A stretch of 64,000 nt of DNA. It comes from Accumulibacter sp. (GTDB lineage: Bacteria; Pseudomonadota; Gammaproteobacteria; Burkholderiales; Rhodocyclaceae). Location of the stretch: contig JAIRPF010000075.1 of assembly GCA_031257115.1 (NCBI GenBank), positions 1 to 64,000 of the forward strand, read 5' to 3'. Shown here piece by piece: positions 36,809 through 45,543 of this stretch; position 1 is the first letter of the stretch; every line of letters starts with the position of its first letter. The position numbers and the translations under genes are program-made. Below the pieces are notes generated by a model. The model saw nothing but the letters and a program-made list of their open reading frames with translations, was not told the origin of the DNA and did no database searches.

Positions 36809-38713
36809 ATGCTCGCCAGCGACACCCTGGAACTCCTCGCCCCCGCCCGCAACGCCGACTTCGGCATCGCGGCGATCGATCACGGCGCCGACGCGGTGTA
36901 TATCGGCGGCCCCGCGTTCGGCGCGCGCGCGGACGCCGGCAACGCCGTGGCCGAGATCGCGCGCCTGGCCAGCTACGCGCACCGCTACGACGCCCGCGTG
37001 CTGGTGACGCTCAACACCCTCCTGCGCGACGACGAGCTGGAAGCGGCGCGAACGCTGGCGCGCCAGGTCTGCGACGCCGGCGCCGACGCGCTGATCGTGC
37101 AGGACATGGGCCTGCTCGAACTCGATCTGCCGCCGGTCGCGCTGCACGCCAGCACGCAATGCGACATCCGCACGCCGGAAAAAGCGCGTTTCCTGGCGGA
37201 CGCCGGATTTTCCCGGCTGGTGCTCGCGCGCGAACTCTCGCTCGACGAGATTCGGGCGATTGCCGCGCGGACGTCGGCGACGCTCGAATTCTTCGCGCAT
37301 GGCGCGCTGTGCGTCAGCTACAGCGGCCAGTGTTATCTCAGCCACGCGCGCATGGGGCGCAGCGCCAATCGCGGTGAATGCGCGCAGCCCTGCCGCCTGC
37401 CCTACGACCTGACCGACGCCCAGGGACGGGTGATGGCCCGCAAGCGCCATTTCCTGTCGCTCAAGGACAACGACCAGACGGACAACCTGTCCGCGCTCAT
37501 CGACGCGGGCATCCGCGCGTTCAAGATCGAAGGCCGCCTGAAGGATCTGGCCTACGTCAAGAACGTCACCGCGCATTACCGGCGGCGGCTCGACGCGATC
37601 ATCGAAGCGTCGGGCCGTTACCGGAAAAGTTCGTCCGGGCGCTGTACCTTCCTGTTCGCGCCGCGTCCCGAAAAAACCTTCAATCGCGGCGTCACGGACT
37701 ACTTCGCGCGCGGACGCCGCGCCGACATCGGTGCGTTCGACTCGCCCAAATTCATCGGCGAACGGATCGGAGAAGTCATCCGCGCGGCGCGCGGGCATTT
37801 CGAAGTCGCCACCGCAACGGCCCTTGGCAACGGCGACGGCCTGAGCTGGTTCGACGCCGGCGGCGGCCTGATCGGCGCGCGCGTCAACCTCGCCGAGCGC
37901 ACCGCGACCGGCTACCGGCTGCATTTGGCGCGGGAAGGCGGCTCGCCGCCCGCCGGGCCGGCTCCCGGAACCGTCATCCATCGCAACCGCGATCAGGCGT
38001 TCATCCGCCTGCTGGAGAAAAAAAGCGCCGCGCGGCGCGTTTTCCTGCGCCTGCGTCTCGAAGAAAACGCCGGCGGATTCGCGCTGACGCTCACCGACGA
38101 ACGCGGCGTTTCCGCCACGGCGACCCTGCCATGCGCCAGGGAAATGGCGCGCGATCCCGGACGCGCGCCGGACGCGCTGCGGGAGGGCCTGGGCAAGCTG
38201 GGCGGCACGATCTACGCCGCCGGATCGATCGAACTGGCCCTGTCCGCGCCCTGGTTCATTCCCGCGTCGGCGCAAAACGCCCTGCGCCGCGAAGCCATCG
38301 CCGCGCTCGACGCGGCGCGCGAAACCGCCCGGCGTCCCCTGCCGCGTCGCCCGCCCGCCGAACCTCCATCCCCCTATCCCGGCGATGCCCTGAGTTACCT
38401 CGGCAACGTCTACAACCGGAAAGCGCGCGCCTTCTACGAAAAACACGGCGTCAAGACCATCGCGCCGGCTTTCGAACAAGGACAGGAGCGCGGCGAGGTA
38501 TCGCTGATGATTACCCGGCACTGCCTGCGCTACAGCCTCGATCTCTGCCCGAAACAGACCAGGGGCCTTCGCCCCGACCCGCTATGGCTGATCGACGGCA
38601 AGCACCGGCTCACGCTGCGTTTCGACTGCAAACGCTGCGAAATGCACGTCGTCGGACAACCGCGAAAACCGGGAAATCCTGGTTACGGAGAAAAACAAGG
38701 GAAAAGCGATTAA
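36809..38713 (+). CDS. rlhA: U32-family protein, RlhA-like 23S rRNA C2501 hydroxylase
   Basis: This 634-residue protein belongs to the U32 'peptidase' family. Its length and two-part structure match RlhA (YdcP), which hydroxylates C2501 of 23S rRNA using a Fe-S cluster and prephenate-derived chemistry, rather than the shorter TrhP, UbiU or UbiV. The U32 core is in 'LELLAPARNADFGIAAIDHG', 'EFFAHGALCVSYSGQCYLSH', 'NRGECAQPCRLPYDL' and 'IRAFKIEGRLKDLAYVKNVT'. The cysteines in these motifs and in 'RFDCKRCEMHV' near the C-terminus are likely cluster ligands. A weak ribosome-binding site precedes the ATG at 36809. The last bases run into a repeat block. Confidence 0.88.
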   Translation: MLASDTLELLAPARNADFGIAAIDHGADAVYIGGPAFGARADAGNAVAEIARLASYAHRYDARVLVTLNTLLRDDELEAARTLARQVCDAGADALIVQDMGLLELDLPPVALHASTQCDIRTPEKARFLADAGFSRLVLARELSLDEIRAIAARTSATLEFFAHGALCVSYSGQCYLSHARMGRSANRGECAQPCRLPYDLTDAQGRVMARKRHFLSLKDNDQTDNLSALIDAGIRAFKIEGRLKDLAYVKNVTAHYRRRLDAIIEASGRYRKSSSGRCTFLFAPRPEKTFNRGVTDYFARGRRADIGAFDSPKFIGERIGEVIRAARGHFEVATATALGNGDGLSWFDAGGGLIGARVNLAERTATGYRLHLAREGGSPPAGPAPGTVIHRNRDQAFIRLLEKKSAARRVFLRLRLEENAGGFALTLTDERGVSATATLPCAREMARDPGRAPDALREGLGKLGGTIYAAGSIELALSAPWFIPASAQNALRREAIAALDAARETARRPLPRRPPAEPPSPYPGDALSYLGNVYNRKARAFYEKHGVKTIAPAFEQGQERGEVSLMITRHCLRYSLDLCPKQTRGLRPDPLWLIDGKHRLTLRFDCKRCEMHVVGQPRKPGNPGYGEKQGKSD

Positions 38714-38854
38714 CCACGACGGGCGCGACGAGGAACAGGAGCGAAAACCAGAAAACTTCGGGCACGAAGGACATGGAGGATGCGAAGAAAAGCAAGGAAA
38801 GCGAATACGGCAAATCCGCTTGAAGTCATCCGATATGCGGTATAAACGCCCCGT

Positions 38855-38946
38855 CGTCATTGCGAGCGAAGCGAAGCAATCCAGTTCCTTCCCACCCGAT
38901 CCCGGTCATTCTGGATTGCCACGGCGCTGCGCGCCTCGCAATGACG
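38855..38946 (-). repeat. CGTCATTGCGAG palindromic repeat, copy 3
   Basis: This is a 92-bp unit starting 'CGTCATTGCGAGCGAAGCGA' and ending 'GCGCCTCGCAATGACG', the reverse complement of the units at 8641-8728 and 8921-9008. The ends can pair to form a long hairpin. Confidence 0.85.
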
Positions 38947-39199
38947 AGCGTGGGGGTATCGCCTTTTGTGGATGATTGCAAAGGGAATCGCCATATCTGC
39001 GGGGCGCGGAGGATTCGTGCGTTCCCTTACCACCGTCATTCCCGCGAAAGCGGGAATCCAGGGCGTACCCCCGGCGCGAAGCGCCGCAAGCCAAGCCTTC
39101 CTCTTGGGGGAGGTAGCTCGCGGCGTAGCCACAAGTCGGAAGGATTCGTGTGGTTGAATTTCAGGTGCGGATGTTTGATAAACGGGGTTTTTCTTTGCT

Positions 39200-39253
39200 T
39201 TTCGTTGTGCCCATCGTGGTTAACGATTTCTAACCACGATGGGCACAACGAAA
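39200..39253. repeat. Perfect 23-bp-arm hairpin
   Basis: The arms 39200-39222 and 39231-39253 are perfectly complementary (inner part 'CGTTGTGCCCATCGTGGTTA') around the 8-base loop 'ACGATTTC'. The arms belong to the 'ACCACGATGGGCACAACGAA' string family found elsewhere in single orientation, so this is an inverted pair of that repeat. Confidence 0.85.
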
Positions 39254-39291
39254 GAAAAACTATGGCGAGTTCACTTGAAATCATCCGATAT

Positions 39292-39348
39292 GCAGTATGC
39301 CCCCATCGTTGCAGTATGCCCCCATCGTTGCAGTATGCCCCCATCGTC
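39292..39348 (+). repeat. Three tandem copies of a 19-bp unit
   Basis: 'GCAGTATGCCCCCATCGTT' is repeated at 39292-39310, 39311-39329 and 39330-39348 (last base C). The third copy runs directly into the 'CGTCATTGCGAG' palindrome. It is a candidate variable-number tandem repeat. Confidence 0.9.
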
Positions 39349-39432
39349 ATTGCGAGCGAAGCGAAGCAATCCAGTTTTCGCTCGATCCCGGTCATTCCGG
39401 ATTGCCACGGCGCTGCGCGCCTCGCAATGACG
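39345..39432 (-). repeat. CGTCATTGCGAG palindromic repeat, copy 4
   Basis: This is an 88-bp unit in the same orientation as that at 38855-38946, starting 'CGTCATTGCGAGCGAAGCGA' and ending 'GCGCCTCGCAATGACG'. Confidence 0.85.
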
Positions 39433-39588
39433 AGCGAGGGGTGTCGCCTTTTGTGGATGATTGCAAAGGGAATCGCCATATCTGCGGGAAGGGCGCGGAG
39501 GATTCGTGCGTTCCTTTCCTACCGTCATTCCCGCGAAAGCGGGAATGACGAGAGTGATGGAATCGTCATCGGCTGAATCGAAACCGCT

Positions 39589-40377
39589 TCATTGTTTCCT
39601 TTTGCCGCCGAACATTTGTCGATTGGCGTCGATGAGGAGTTTCAGTTGTTCGGTTGTTTTGCGGTATTGCGAGCAGGGGTTGACTTTTTCGATCTTGCCG
39701 CTCATCACGCATTCAAACGGCGCGGCTTTTGGGCGGTGGTATTTTTCGATCGCGCATATGCCGGTGTAAAACGAGATCCGTTTGATTTGCGGCGCGTAGC
39801 CGTGCAGGAAATTCATGACTTCGATGTTGTCGATGACATCGTTCATTTCAAAATGGTCGACATTCAGCGCGTCCACCAGGCGCTTGAAAAATTCGACCGA
39901 CGATCGCGGACGGCGGAAGCCGCCGCCGGAGTTCGCGTAATAGCTGTGTTCCATGTCCTCGATCAGATAGATGCCTCCTTCCGACAGCATCGGGAACAGG
40001 TTGAAAAAGGAACAGACGACTTCTCTCGATTGGTGCGATCCGTCGTCGATCATCAGATCGAATTTCATGCCGCCGAAGGTACGGGCAATGAAACCGCTGT
40101 CCGCCGCGTTGCCGAGATGGAAATGGATGTTGGGTGAAAATCGCAGGGCGCCGCAGCGCGGATCGATGTCGACGCCGTGGATTTGCGAGCCGGTGGGCAG
40201 ATATTTTTCCAGGATTTGCAGGGAACCGCCGTTTTGCACGCCAATTTCCAGGACCGTCATCGGTTTGCCGGCCTCGATCGAGGGGCGCAACAATTCGTCA
40301 TAAACGCAGGGGTAGTGCGTCCATTTCTGCGATACGTAGTCGGCATGGCCGATGAAAAGTTCGTCATAGTCGCGCAT
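39589..40377 (-). CDS. Class I SAM-dependent methyltransferase, MycE/macrocin-type
   Basis: This 262-residue protein has the Rossmann SAM motif 'MTVLEIGVQNGGSLQILEKY', an acidic motif II 'IHGVDIDPRCG' and 'FDLMIDDGSHQSREVVCSFF', in which 'IDDGSHQ' is typical of MycE-type sugar O-methyltransferases and related glycan-modifying enzymes. Its target is unknown. It lies 46 bases downstream of the broken HAD-type gene on the same strand, so both may modify a surface polysaccharide or secreted glycan (inference). The C-terminal 50 residues are basic. Confidence 0.85.
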   Translation of the reverse strand: MRDYDELFIGHADYVSQKWTHYPCVYDELLRPSIEAGKPMTVLEIGVQNGGSLQILEKYLPTGSQIHGVDIDPRCGALRFSPNIHFHLGNAADSGFIARTFGGMKFDLMIDDGSHQSREVVCSFFNLFPMLSEGGIYLIEDMEHSYYANSGGGFRRPRSSVEFFKRLVDALNVDHFEMNDVIDNIEVMNFLHGYAPQIKRISFYTGICAIEKYHRPKAAPFECVMSGKIEKVNPCSQYRKTTEQLKLLIDANRQMFGGKRKQ

Positions 40378-40423
40378 CGTTTCGTCCTTTCAAAAATGTT
40401 TCATTCCGCCAGCTTTGGCGACG

Positions 40424-41855
40424 CTAAAAATTTTTTTCACGGGCATGAAAGGTCGGAAAGAGTGAACCTACATGCACGACATTCTCTTCGCATACGATGG
40501 CGTCGAGAGCATTTTTCATCATTTTGACCAGTTCTCCGGAGGAAATGGCGGCGAGGGAAGAGGATCCCCGGCGAACCAGCGAGGCCGCCAGTTCCGAAAC
40601 GCATCGGTTGACAAACGCGGTCAATTCGCGCTCGTCCGCCGTGGTGTCCGCCGGGGCGAAGGTCTTGATCCGCGCGCCGGAAGCGTCGTCGCGGCGAAGC
40701 GTGACGACGCTCGCGTGGCCTGGATCGAGCAGCATCTCAAAGATGTAATGCGACGCGGGGAAATCCGCTGTCGGAAAGAGTATCGTCAGCCGGCCTTCAC
40801 TCACACGGCGGGCGCGATCGTCACGTTGTTCCTGTGGAAGGAGCTTGTCGAAGTATAAGAAGAAAAGACATTCCCGTTCCACGCCGGCGCGTCGGAAGAA
40901 GCGGTATATCGAATGGCCGGAGGACAACATGTCGACGATCAGGCAATCCGGTTCCAGACGATCGAGGAACACGGCGTCGGCTTCTCCCGACAGCATCAGG
41001 GCGCGCGTCATGTCCAGTTGCTCGGATTCGATTTCCGGGCAGAGGACGCGAAATACGTGGGATACGTGACAGCAATCGCGGCTGACGAAAATCAGTTTGC
41101 GGCGCGGCGCGGCAAGCGCGAGTTGCCGCAGATAGAACGCGGCGCACAGCAGGAAGGTCAGGTAGGGGCCGACGACGGTCGCGTAGAACTCCCCCCCCCC
41201 CGAACAGCGGCATCGCGCGCAGGCGCACTTCGCGGACGATATGCGCCAGATGCGTCCAGTCCGGGCCGGCGTCCGCCAGCCGTTGTTCCCAGTCCGTCAA
41301 TTTCGTGTCGGCGATCATTTCGGTCCGAATCCCCAACAGGTGGGGCATCATATGGTCCGAACGCGGATTGTCGCCGTGGTGAATCCGGATGATGTGATCC
41401 GCCGACAGATGATGCCAGACGCTGCCCGTTGCCTTGCCCCAGTTGCTGACGACCGGCGGGCGGGCGGTATGCAAGCCGCAAATGCGCCGGAGGATGTCCT
41501 GCACCTGGTCTACCGACAGATACATGTCGGAAACGATCAGATCGAGCGGGGCCACGCGCTCGATCTGGCGGCGCACCGGAATCAGTTGATCCATTTCGAC
41601 GGACAGTTCCAGCGAGATCAACTGGCCGCTCAGTTCGGGCGATATGTCGAACAGTTCTTCCATGCACCGATAGATGCGATGGAGCGTGTAAGGCTTGCGC
41701 TGGCCGTCGAGCACGCGCTGCGCCTGCTGCCTCGCCTGCGCGTAGCCGGTCACGCCGCTTACTTCTTCCACCAGGTCGAAAACGCGGAGCGGGTCGACCA
41801 GGAAACGGCCGGCCAGCGTGTCAAACAAGTCCCAGGTGTCGATGGCGGTTTTCAC
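40424..41855 (-). pseudogene. HAD-superfamily-type protein, frameshifted at an 11-G tract (possible phase-variable gene)
   Basis: The gene starts at GTG 41855 (GGAG Shine-Dalgarno 7 bases upstream) with 'AIDTWDLFDTLAGRFLVDP', the HAD-like motif I of predicted hydrolases common in glycan clusters, and 'LDLIVSDMYLSVDQV'. At about residue 220 it reaches eleven consecutive G on the coding strand (41201-41191) and then runs out of frame. With ten G the frame would continue as 'EFYATVVGPYLTFLLCAAFY' and 'KLIFVSRDCCHVSHVFRV' into the 195-residue downstream frame ending at 40424. The full product would be about 476 residues. Either slipped-strand variation or a sequencing error at the homopolymer explains it. 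Confidence 0.8.
41191..41201 (-). repeat. Homopolymer of 11 G (coding strand) inside the HAD-type gene
   Basis: Eleven C on the + strand, 41191-41201, lie inside a coding region and place the 5' and 3' parts in different frames. Ten or thirteen G would restore the full-length frame. No similarly long G/C run interrupts any other gene in the window. Confidence 0.9.
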
Positions 41856-41868
41856 GGGTTTTCTCCGG

Positions 41869-41914
41869 CAATGGGAAATGGAATGGAAAATAGAATGGAA
41901 ATGGAAATACGATC
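41869..41914 (+). repeat. Low-complexity ATGGAAA-type direct repeats
   Basis: The spacer upstream of the HAD-type gene contains imperfect repeats of 'ATGGAAA' ('ATGGGAAATGGAATGGAAAA' and 'GAATGGAAATGGAAATAC'). The whole spacer 41856-42064 is AT-rich, holds no gene and probably contains the promoter for the reverse-strand HAD-type gene. Confidence 0.5.
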
Positions 41915-42064
41915 ACTCTCCTTCGATTTTTCCCGCTCTTTCCGAATACTCGCCTCCATCGCTTCATTCTCCGCAAGGTCATGTAAAAGTATGGAAGTAT
42001 ATATTTATCGACGGTTTTCATCGAAGGCGCGCGCGAGGGAGCGGGAAAACCTCCGGCGCCAGGG

Positions 42065-43219
42065 TCAGCGCATCCGGCGGCGGAAGAGCCAACTGGCCAG
42101 CGCCAGCGCGGTCGCGCCGATCAGGGCCATCGGCCAGAACAGGTGGGTCAGGACGTCGAAACCGGCGCCTTCGAGAAATATCTTACGCAGGACGGCCATG
42201 AAATAGCGCAGGGGGTCGATCAGCGTGATGGCCTGGACCGCCGGCGGCATGTTGGAGATCGGCGTGGCGAAGCCGGAAAGGATGACCGCCGGCACCAGAA
42301 ACAGGAACGCGCCGAGCAGTCCCTGTTGCTGCGTGACGGCGAGCGAGGAGATGAACAGCCCGAAACCGACGCCGGAAAGCAGAAACAGCGCCAGGCCGCA
42401 ATAGAGCGCCGGCAGGCTGCCGAGCAGCGGCACGCCGAACCAGAGGGTGACGATCAGCAGAATCACGGAACCCTGCGCCATCCCGATCACGAAACCGGGC
42501 AGCGCCTTGCCGAGCAGGATTTCGCCCGGCCGCAGCGGAGTGACCAGCAATTGGTCGAAAGTGCCTTGCTCGCGCTCGCGCGCCACGGTCATCGCGGTGA
42601 CGAGAATGGCCGTGATCAACGCCAACATGCCGACGACGCCGGGAATGAAAAACCATTGGCTTTCGAGGTTCGGGTTGAACCAGGCGCGCGATTCCAGGGT
42701 CGCGGGCGCGCCGGCCTGCCCGCGTTCGCGCAGCCAGCGCGAATTGAATCCGTCGACGATGCCGCGCACGTAGTTCAGCGCCACCAAGGCCGTGTTCGAA
42801 TTGCGGCCGTCGACGATCACTTGCAGCGGCGCGTCGACGCCGCCCGGCGGAACGGACAGCAAGCGTTCGGAAAAACGCGGCGGAATGTGGATCACCAGCA
42901 ACGCCTCGCGGCTGTCGATCAGGGGCGCGATTTCGCCCTCGGAAGCCAGCGACGCGACCCGCCGAAACGCCGGCGCGCCCGAGAACGCCGCCTCGAAACC
43001 ACGCGCCAGCGCGCCGCGATCTTCGTCGTAGATGGCGTAAGGGATGTATTTCAGGTCGAAACTGGCGGCGTAGCCGAAAATGATGAGCTGAATGAGCGGC
43101 GGACCGATCAGCACGGTACGGCTTTTCGGATCCTTGAAGAGCGCCAGGAATTCCTTGACGATAAGCGCAAAAATCCGGGTCAGGGCAGGGGGAGGAGAAA
43201 ACACGATCGAATCAGCCAT
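42065..43219 (-). CDS. ABC-2 type transporter permease (YhhJ/YbhR-like), unaccompanied
   Basis: This 384-residue permease has one N-terminal membrane helix ('VLIGPPLIQLIIFGYAASFD'), a large periplasmic domain (about residues 50-170) and five C-terminal helices with the ABC-2 motif 'TVAREREQGTFDQLLVTPLR'. Homologues work with a dual ATPase and an HlyD-type adaptor in efflux pumps (YbhFSR, YhiI-RbbA-YhhJ), usually in one operon. None of these partners is adjacent, so the gene is an orphan here or its partners lie elsewhere. The start is the ATG at 43219 ('MADSIVFSPPP'); the first 12 residues of the longer frame come from spacer DNA. Confidence 0.88.
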   Translation of the reverse strand: MADSIVFSPPPALTRIFALIVKEFLALFKDPKSRTVLIGPPLIQLIIFGYAASFDLKYIPYAIYDEDRGALARGFEAAFSGAPAFRRVASLASEGEIAPLIDSREALLVIHIPPRFSERLLSVPPGGVDAPLQVIVDGRNSNTALVALNYVRGIVDGFNSRWLRERGQAGAPATLESRAWFNPNLESQWFFIPGVVGMLALITAILVTAMTVAREREQGTFDQLLVTPLRPGEILLGKALPGFVIGMAQGSVILLIVTLWFGVPLLGSLPALYCGLALFLLSGVGFGLFISSLAVTQQQGLLGAFLFLVPAVILSGFATPISNMPPAVQAITLIDPLRYFMAVLRKIFLEGAGFDVLTHLFWPMALIGATALALASWLFRRRMR

Positions 43220-43704
43220 CAAACCGCCACGAAGCGGCGGTTGCAATTTAACCACGGTGGGGGGGTGGGAGAGTCGTCAAATGCGGTCAAACAGAAAAAC
43301 CGCCGTTCCCGCGCGGGCAGAAGTTCAATGCCCACACCTCACGTCATTCCCGCGAAAGCGGAAATCCAGTTCGGGTCCCCAATCCGAAGGGCCGCAAACC
43401 AAAAATGGAGCGCGGGCGTCCCGCCCGCAAAAAAGCGGATGAAGCGGGCGAGACGCCCGCGCTCCATATCCCGGCCCGGCCTGCCGCGTTCGGCCGTCGC
43501 ACCGCGCCGGAGTCTACGTGCTGGATTCCCGCTTTCGCGGGAATGACGGGGATTTTCTTTCGCTTTTTGCCCTTCACCATGCCCACCGTGCTCGCCGTGG
43601 TCAAAGCTTTTCGCCTCCGCCTTCAATGGCGACACGGTGCCAGGGAGATTTGTTTTTGAACAAAAAATATGAAAGAAAATGTGTCCGCCCCCTTTTGTCT
43701 TCAT
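43220..43704. repeat. Composite palindromic repeat with nested hairpin (43342-43549)
   Basis: No gene is seen. Inverted ends 'CGTCATTCCCGCGAAAGCGG' (43342) and 'CGCTTTCGCGGGAATGACG' (to 43549) bound a unit whose core 'CCGAAGGGCCGC' is interrupted by another hairpin element, 43405-43466, with arms 'ATGGAGCGCGGGCGTC' and 'GACGCCCGCGCTCCAT'. Flanking sequence at 43575-43625 is of the 'CACCGTGCTCGCCGTGGTCA' string type. The nesting shows the inner hairpin inserted into an existing unit. Confidence 0.8.
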
Positions 43705-44260
43705 TTATCGGTTGTGCTGTCTGAAATGTGCTTCAAAATCGATCCCGCGTTCCGGCAGTCCGGCAATCAATTCTGTTTCAAACGTCTTTGTGTCGTAATG
43801 AATCTCGCCGGCGTCCGGGAGCAGGCGCGTTTCGGGTATTCGTCCAATGAGGTCGTTCAGGATCGACAGTTCGCCGGAGAAGCGGACAAATGACTCTCTC
43901 GGCTCATCCGCTTCTGTCAGCCAGGCGGCGTATTCTCTGTCGAAACGCGCGGATGGACAGGCCCCGATCAAAAGGGTCATCGTCCAAAACCTCATGGGCC
44001 AGATGATACAACCCATGCGCGAACGGAACGATAGAGTCCGCAAGCGGGCTTGCCGAGGGATGGAGCCAGCTCTCTTTATCGCGGCCAATCGTCCGGCACG
44101 GTTCTGTCAAGGCGGCGCTTGCGCTGTCCGCGTCTTTTTCCGAAAGCGCAATCAGGAAAAGAAGGGCGGTCTTTGCGGGCGCGGTTTCGCTTTTTATCGT
44201 TTGCCGTTCGCGGGCAAGTTCAAGCCCGTCCGCGAGGATTCCCCCGCTTTCGTGCCACAC
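43705..44260 (-). pseudogene. Frameshifted gene of unknown function
   Basis: Two overlapping reverse-strand frames together read as one protein. The first (to about 43980) contains 'ALLFLIALSEKDADSASAAL' and 'PFAHGLYHLAHEVLDDDPFD'. The second continues with 'GACPSARFDREYAAWLTEAD', 'ESFVRFSGELSILNDLIGRI' and ends 'IDFEAHFRQHNR'. The shift lies around 43960-43985. The 5' end also lacks a clear ATG. I do not recognise the family. It follows the NADAR-domain gene on the same strand after 143 bases. Confidence 0.6.
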
Positions 44261-44403
44261 CCCATAGCGATATTCGCAATCGCCCTATTGACGGAATGCC
44301 CCTGTTTTGTCGCTCCGATATGTTCCGGCAAAATTTTTTCAAACAAATATCAGAGCCATTTATCGTTTTCCCTGAACGATCCCTTTTTCAAAGTGAAAAC
44401 GCC

Positions 44404-45429
44404 CTATTGCCCGGTTTGCGACCGTTTGTATTCCCGTTCATTGAGCAAATCCCCCCGCAGCAGCGAGAGCGCCGCGCCGAGGCAGTTGCCTTTTTCTTCC
44501 AGTTCATACGCCGTGCCCGGCGTCCGGCCCCAGAGGTCGTCGCCTTCGGAGGCGTACACCAGTCTGCCGCGTGTCGCGCACAATGCCGCCCGCAGGTCGT
44601 CGTCTTGCAGGAATTTATGGCGGTTGGCGCCGTAGAGCCGGCCGATTTCCCACCTGCGGGAATGGAGGTCCGCCGGAGCCGCCATACGCCGCGCGCGCAG
44701 GGCCGCGAAAGAGGAGTCATCGGGCGCGGCGGCATACGCGGCTTCCGCCAAATCCACGCGCCCTGTCCATGTCGCCCGCAGCCACTCAAGATGATGCCCG
44801 GCGGAATGGAATTTCAGACCATAGGCGCGAAAGGTACAGGGAAACCACAGTGAGAAGGGCGAATCGTCACCGAAAACCGTTTCGCCGTCCGTCTCCAGTT
44901 CTCCGCGTTCTCTGGCAAAGGATTCATGGAATTTCTCGATCTTGAGGAACTGCGCGTCGGTCAGGTCTTTCCCGGCATCCTCGCGCACCGGATAATAATT
45001 GTCGCCCCAGCCAACTCCGCGCAAGTTTTCCAGGGAGCTGATTTGCCGGTTATGCCGGAAATATTCCCGCTCCCTGCGATCATGGTCGCCGGGAATTTTC
45101 GGGTCATAGCCAAAGCCGATGCCGACGCTGTCGAACTTGCGCGTCTCGCCCGATTCCAGAATGGCGTAGAAGCTCGGACTGGTCATCCTGTGGTTATCGG
45201 CAACATAGAGGCAGGGCGCGCCGTCGTCGTCCTCGCCCAGGGCGTAGTCGATGCTCCAGCCGGTCATCCCGTCGCAGTCATCGTCCGGCTCGCCGCTCGG
45301 CGCGGGATGTTCCGGCAGGGTGATGCCCCAGTAGTCATAGCGCTTGTTGAAAGTCCGCCGGATTTCGTCCAGGCGGATGTAGCGCAGATGCATCGGCAAA
45401 TCCGGGGGATATGGGTTGGCATGGGGCAT
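44404..45429 (-). CDS. NADAR-domain protein with an unknown N-terminal half
   Basis: In this 341-residue protein the C-terminal part (about 200-335) follows the NADAR/YbiA pattern: 'FSLWFPCTFRAYGLKFHSAG', 'RRWEIGRLYGANRHKFLQDD', 'LRAALCATRGRLVYASEGDD', 'LWG' and 'GNCLGAALSLLRGDLL'. YbiA-type N-glycosidases act on riboflavin intermediates or ADP-ribose conjugates, and NADAR proteins occur in NAD-linked defence and toxin-antitoxin systems. The conserved Glu of the 'S/T-x-E-H-Y' motif appears to be Gly here ('SAGHH'), so activity is uncertain. The first 200 residues contain acidic, Tyr-rich sequence ('EHPAPSGEPDDDCDGMTGWS') that I do not recognise. The start at ATG 45429 has GGAA upstream. Confidence 0.6.
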   Translation of the reverse strand: MPHANPYPPDLPMHLRYIRLDEIRRTFNKRYDYWGITLPEHPAPSGEPDDDCDGMTGWSIDYALGEDDDGAPCLYVADNHRMTSPSFYAILESGETRKFDSVGIGFGYDPKIPGDHDRREREYFRHNRQISSLENLRGVGWGDNYYPVREDAGKDLTDAQFLKIEKFHESFARERGELETDGETVFGDDSPFSLWFPCTFRAYGLKFHSAGHHLEWLRATWTGRVDLAEAAYAAAPDDSSFAALRARRMAAPADLHSRRWEIGRLYGANRHKFLQDDDLRAALCATRGRLVYASEGDDLWGRTPGTAYELEEKGNCLGAALSLLRGDLLNEREYKRSQTGQ

Positions 45430-45543
45430 GGCGTTTATTCCGTGTGGCGAATGGGAAAGATTACCGCATTGCCCAACCGCGTCAAAAAATATGCTTCGTG
45501 GTCGTAAGGTCACAGTCACGAACTGATCGTAGCCCCACGCCAC

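Larger units (their letters stand above)
38714..39588. repeat. Repeat block between rlhA-like gene and methyltransferase
   Basis: No gene is credible in these 875 bases. In order one finds 'ACCACGACGGGCGCGACGAG' strings (38714-38800), a 'CGTCATTGCGAG' palindrome (38855-38946), a 'GTCATTCCCGCGAAAGCGGG' palindrome (39034-39062), a 'GGGGGAGGTAGCTCGCGGCG' piece (39105-39125), a 54-bp hairpin (39200-39253), a 19-bp triplet repeat (39292-39348), a second 'CGTCATTGCGAG' palindrome (39345-39432) and another GCGGGAAT palindrome (39523-39550). The pieces around the two large palindromes are themselves duplicated ('TGGATGATTGCAAAGGGAAT' occurs twice). Confidence 0.85.

Noticed and set aside
38855-39432. 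Clustered palindromes and short tandem repeats as a CRISPR array
   Set aside because: Repeats are of different families and lengths, spacing is irregular, there are no equal-length unique spacers, and no cas gene is present in the window.
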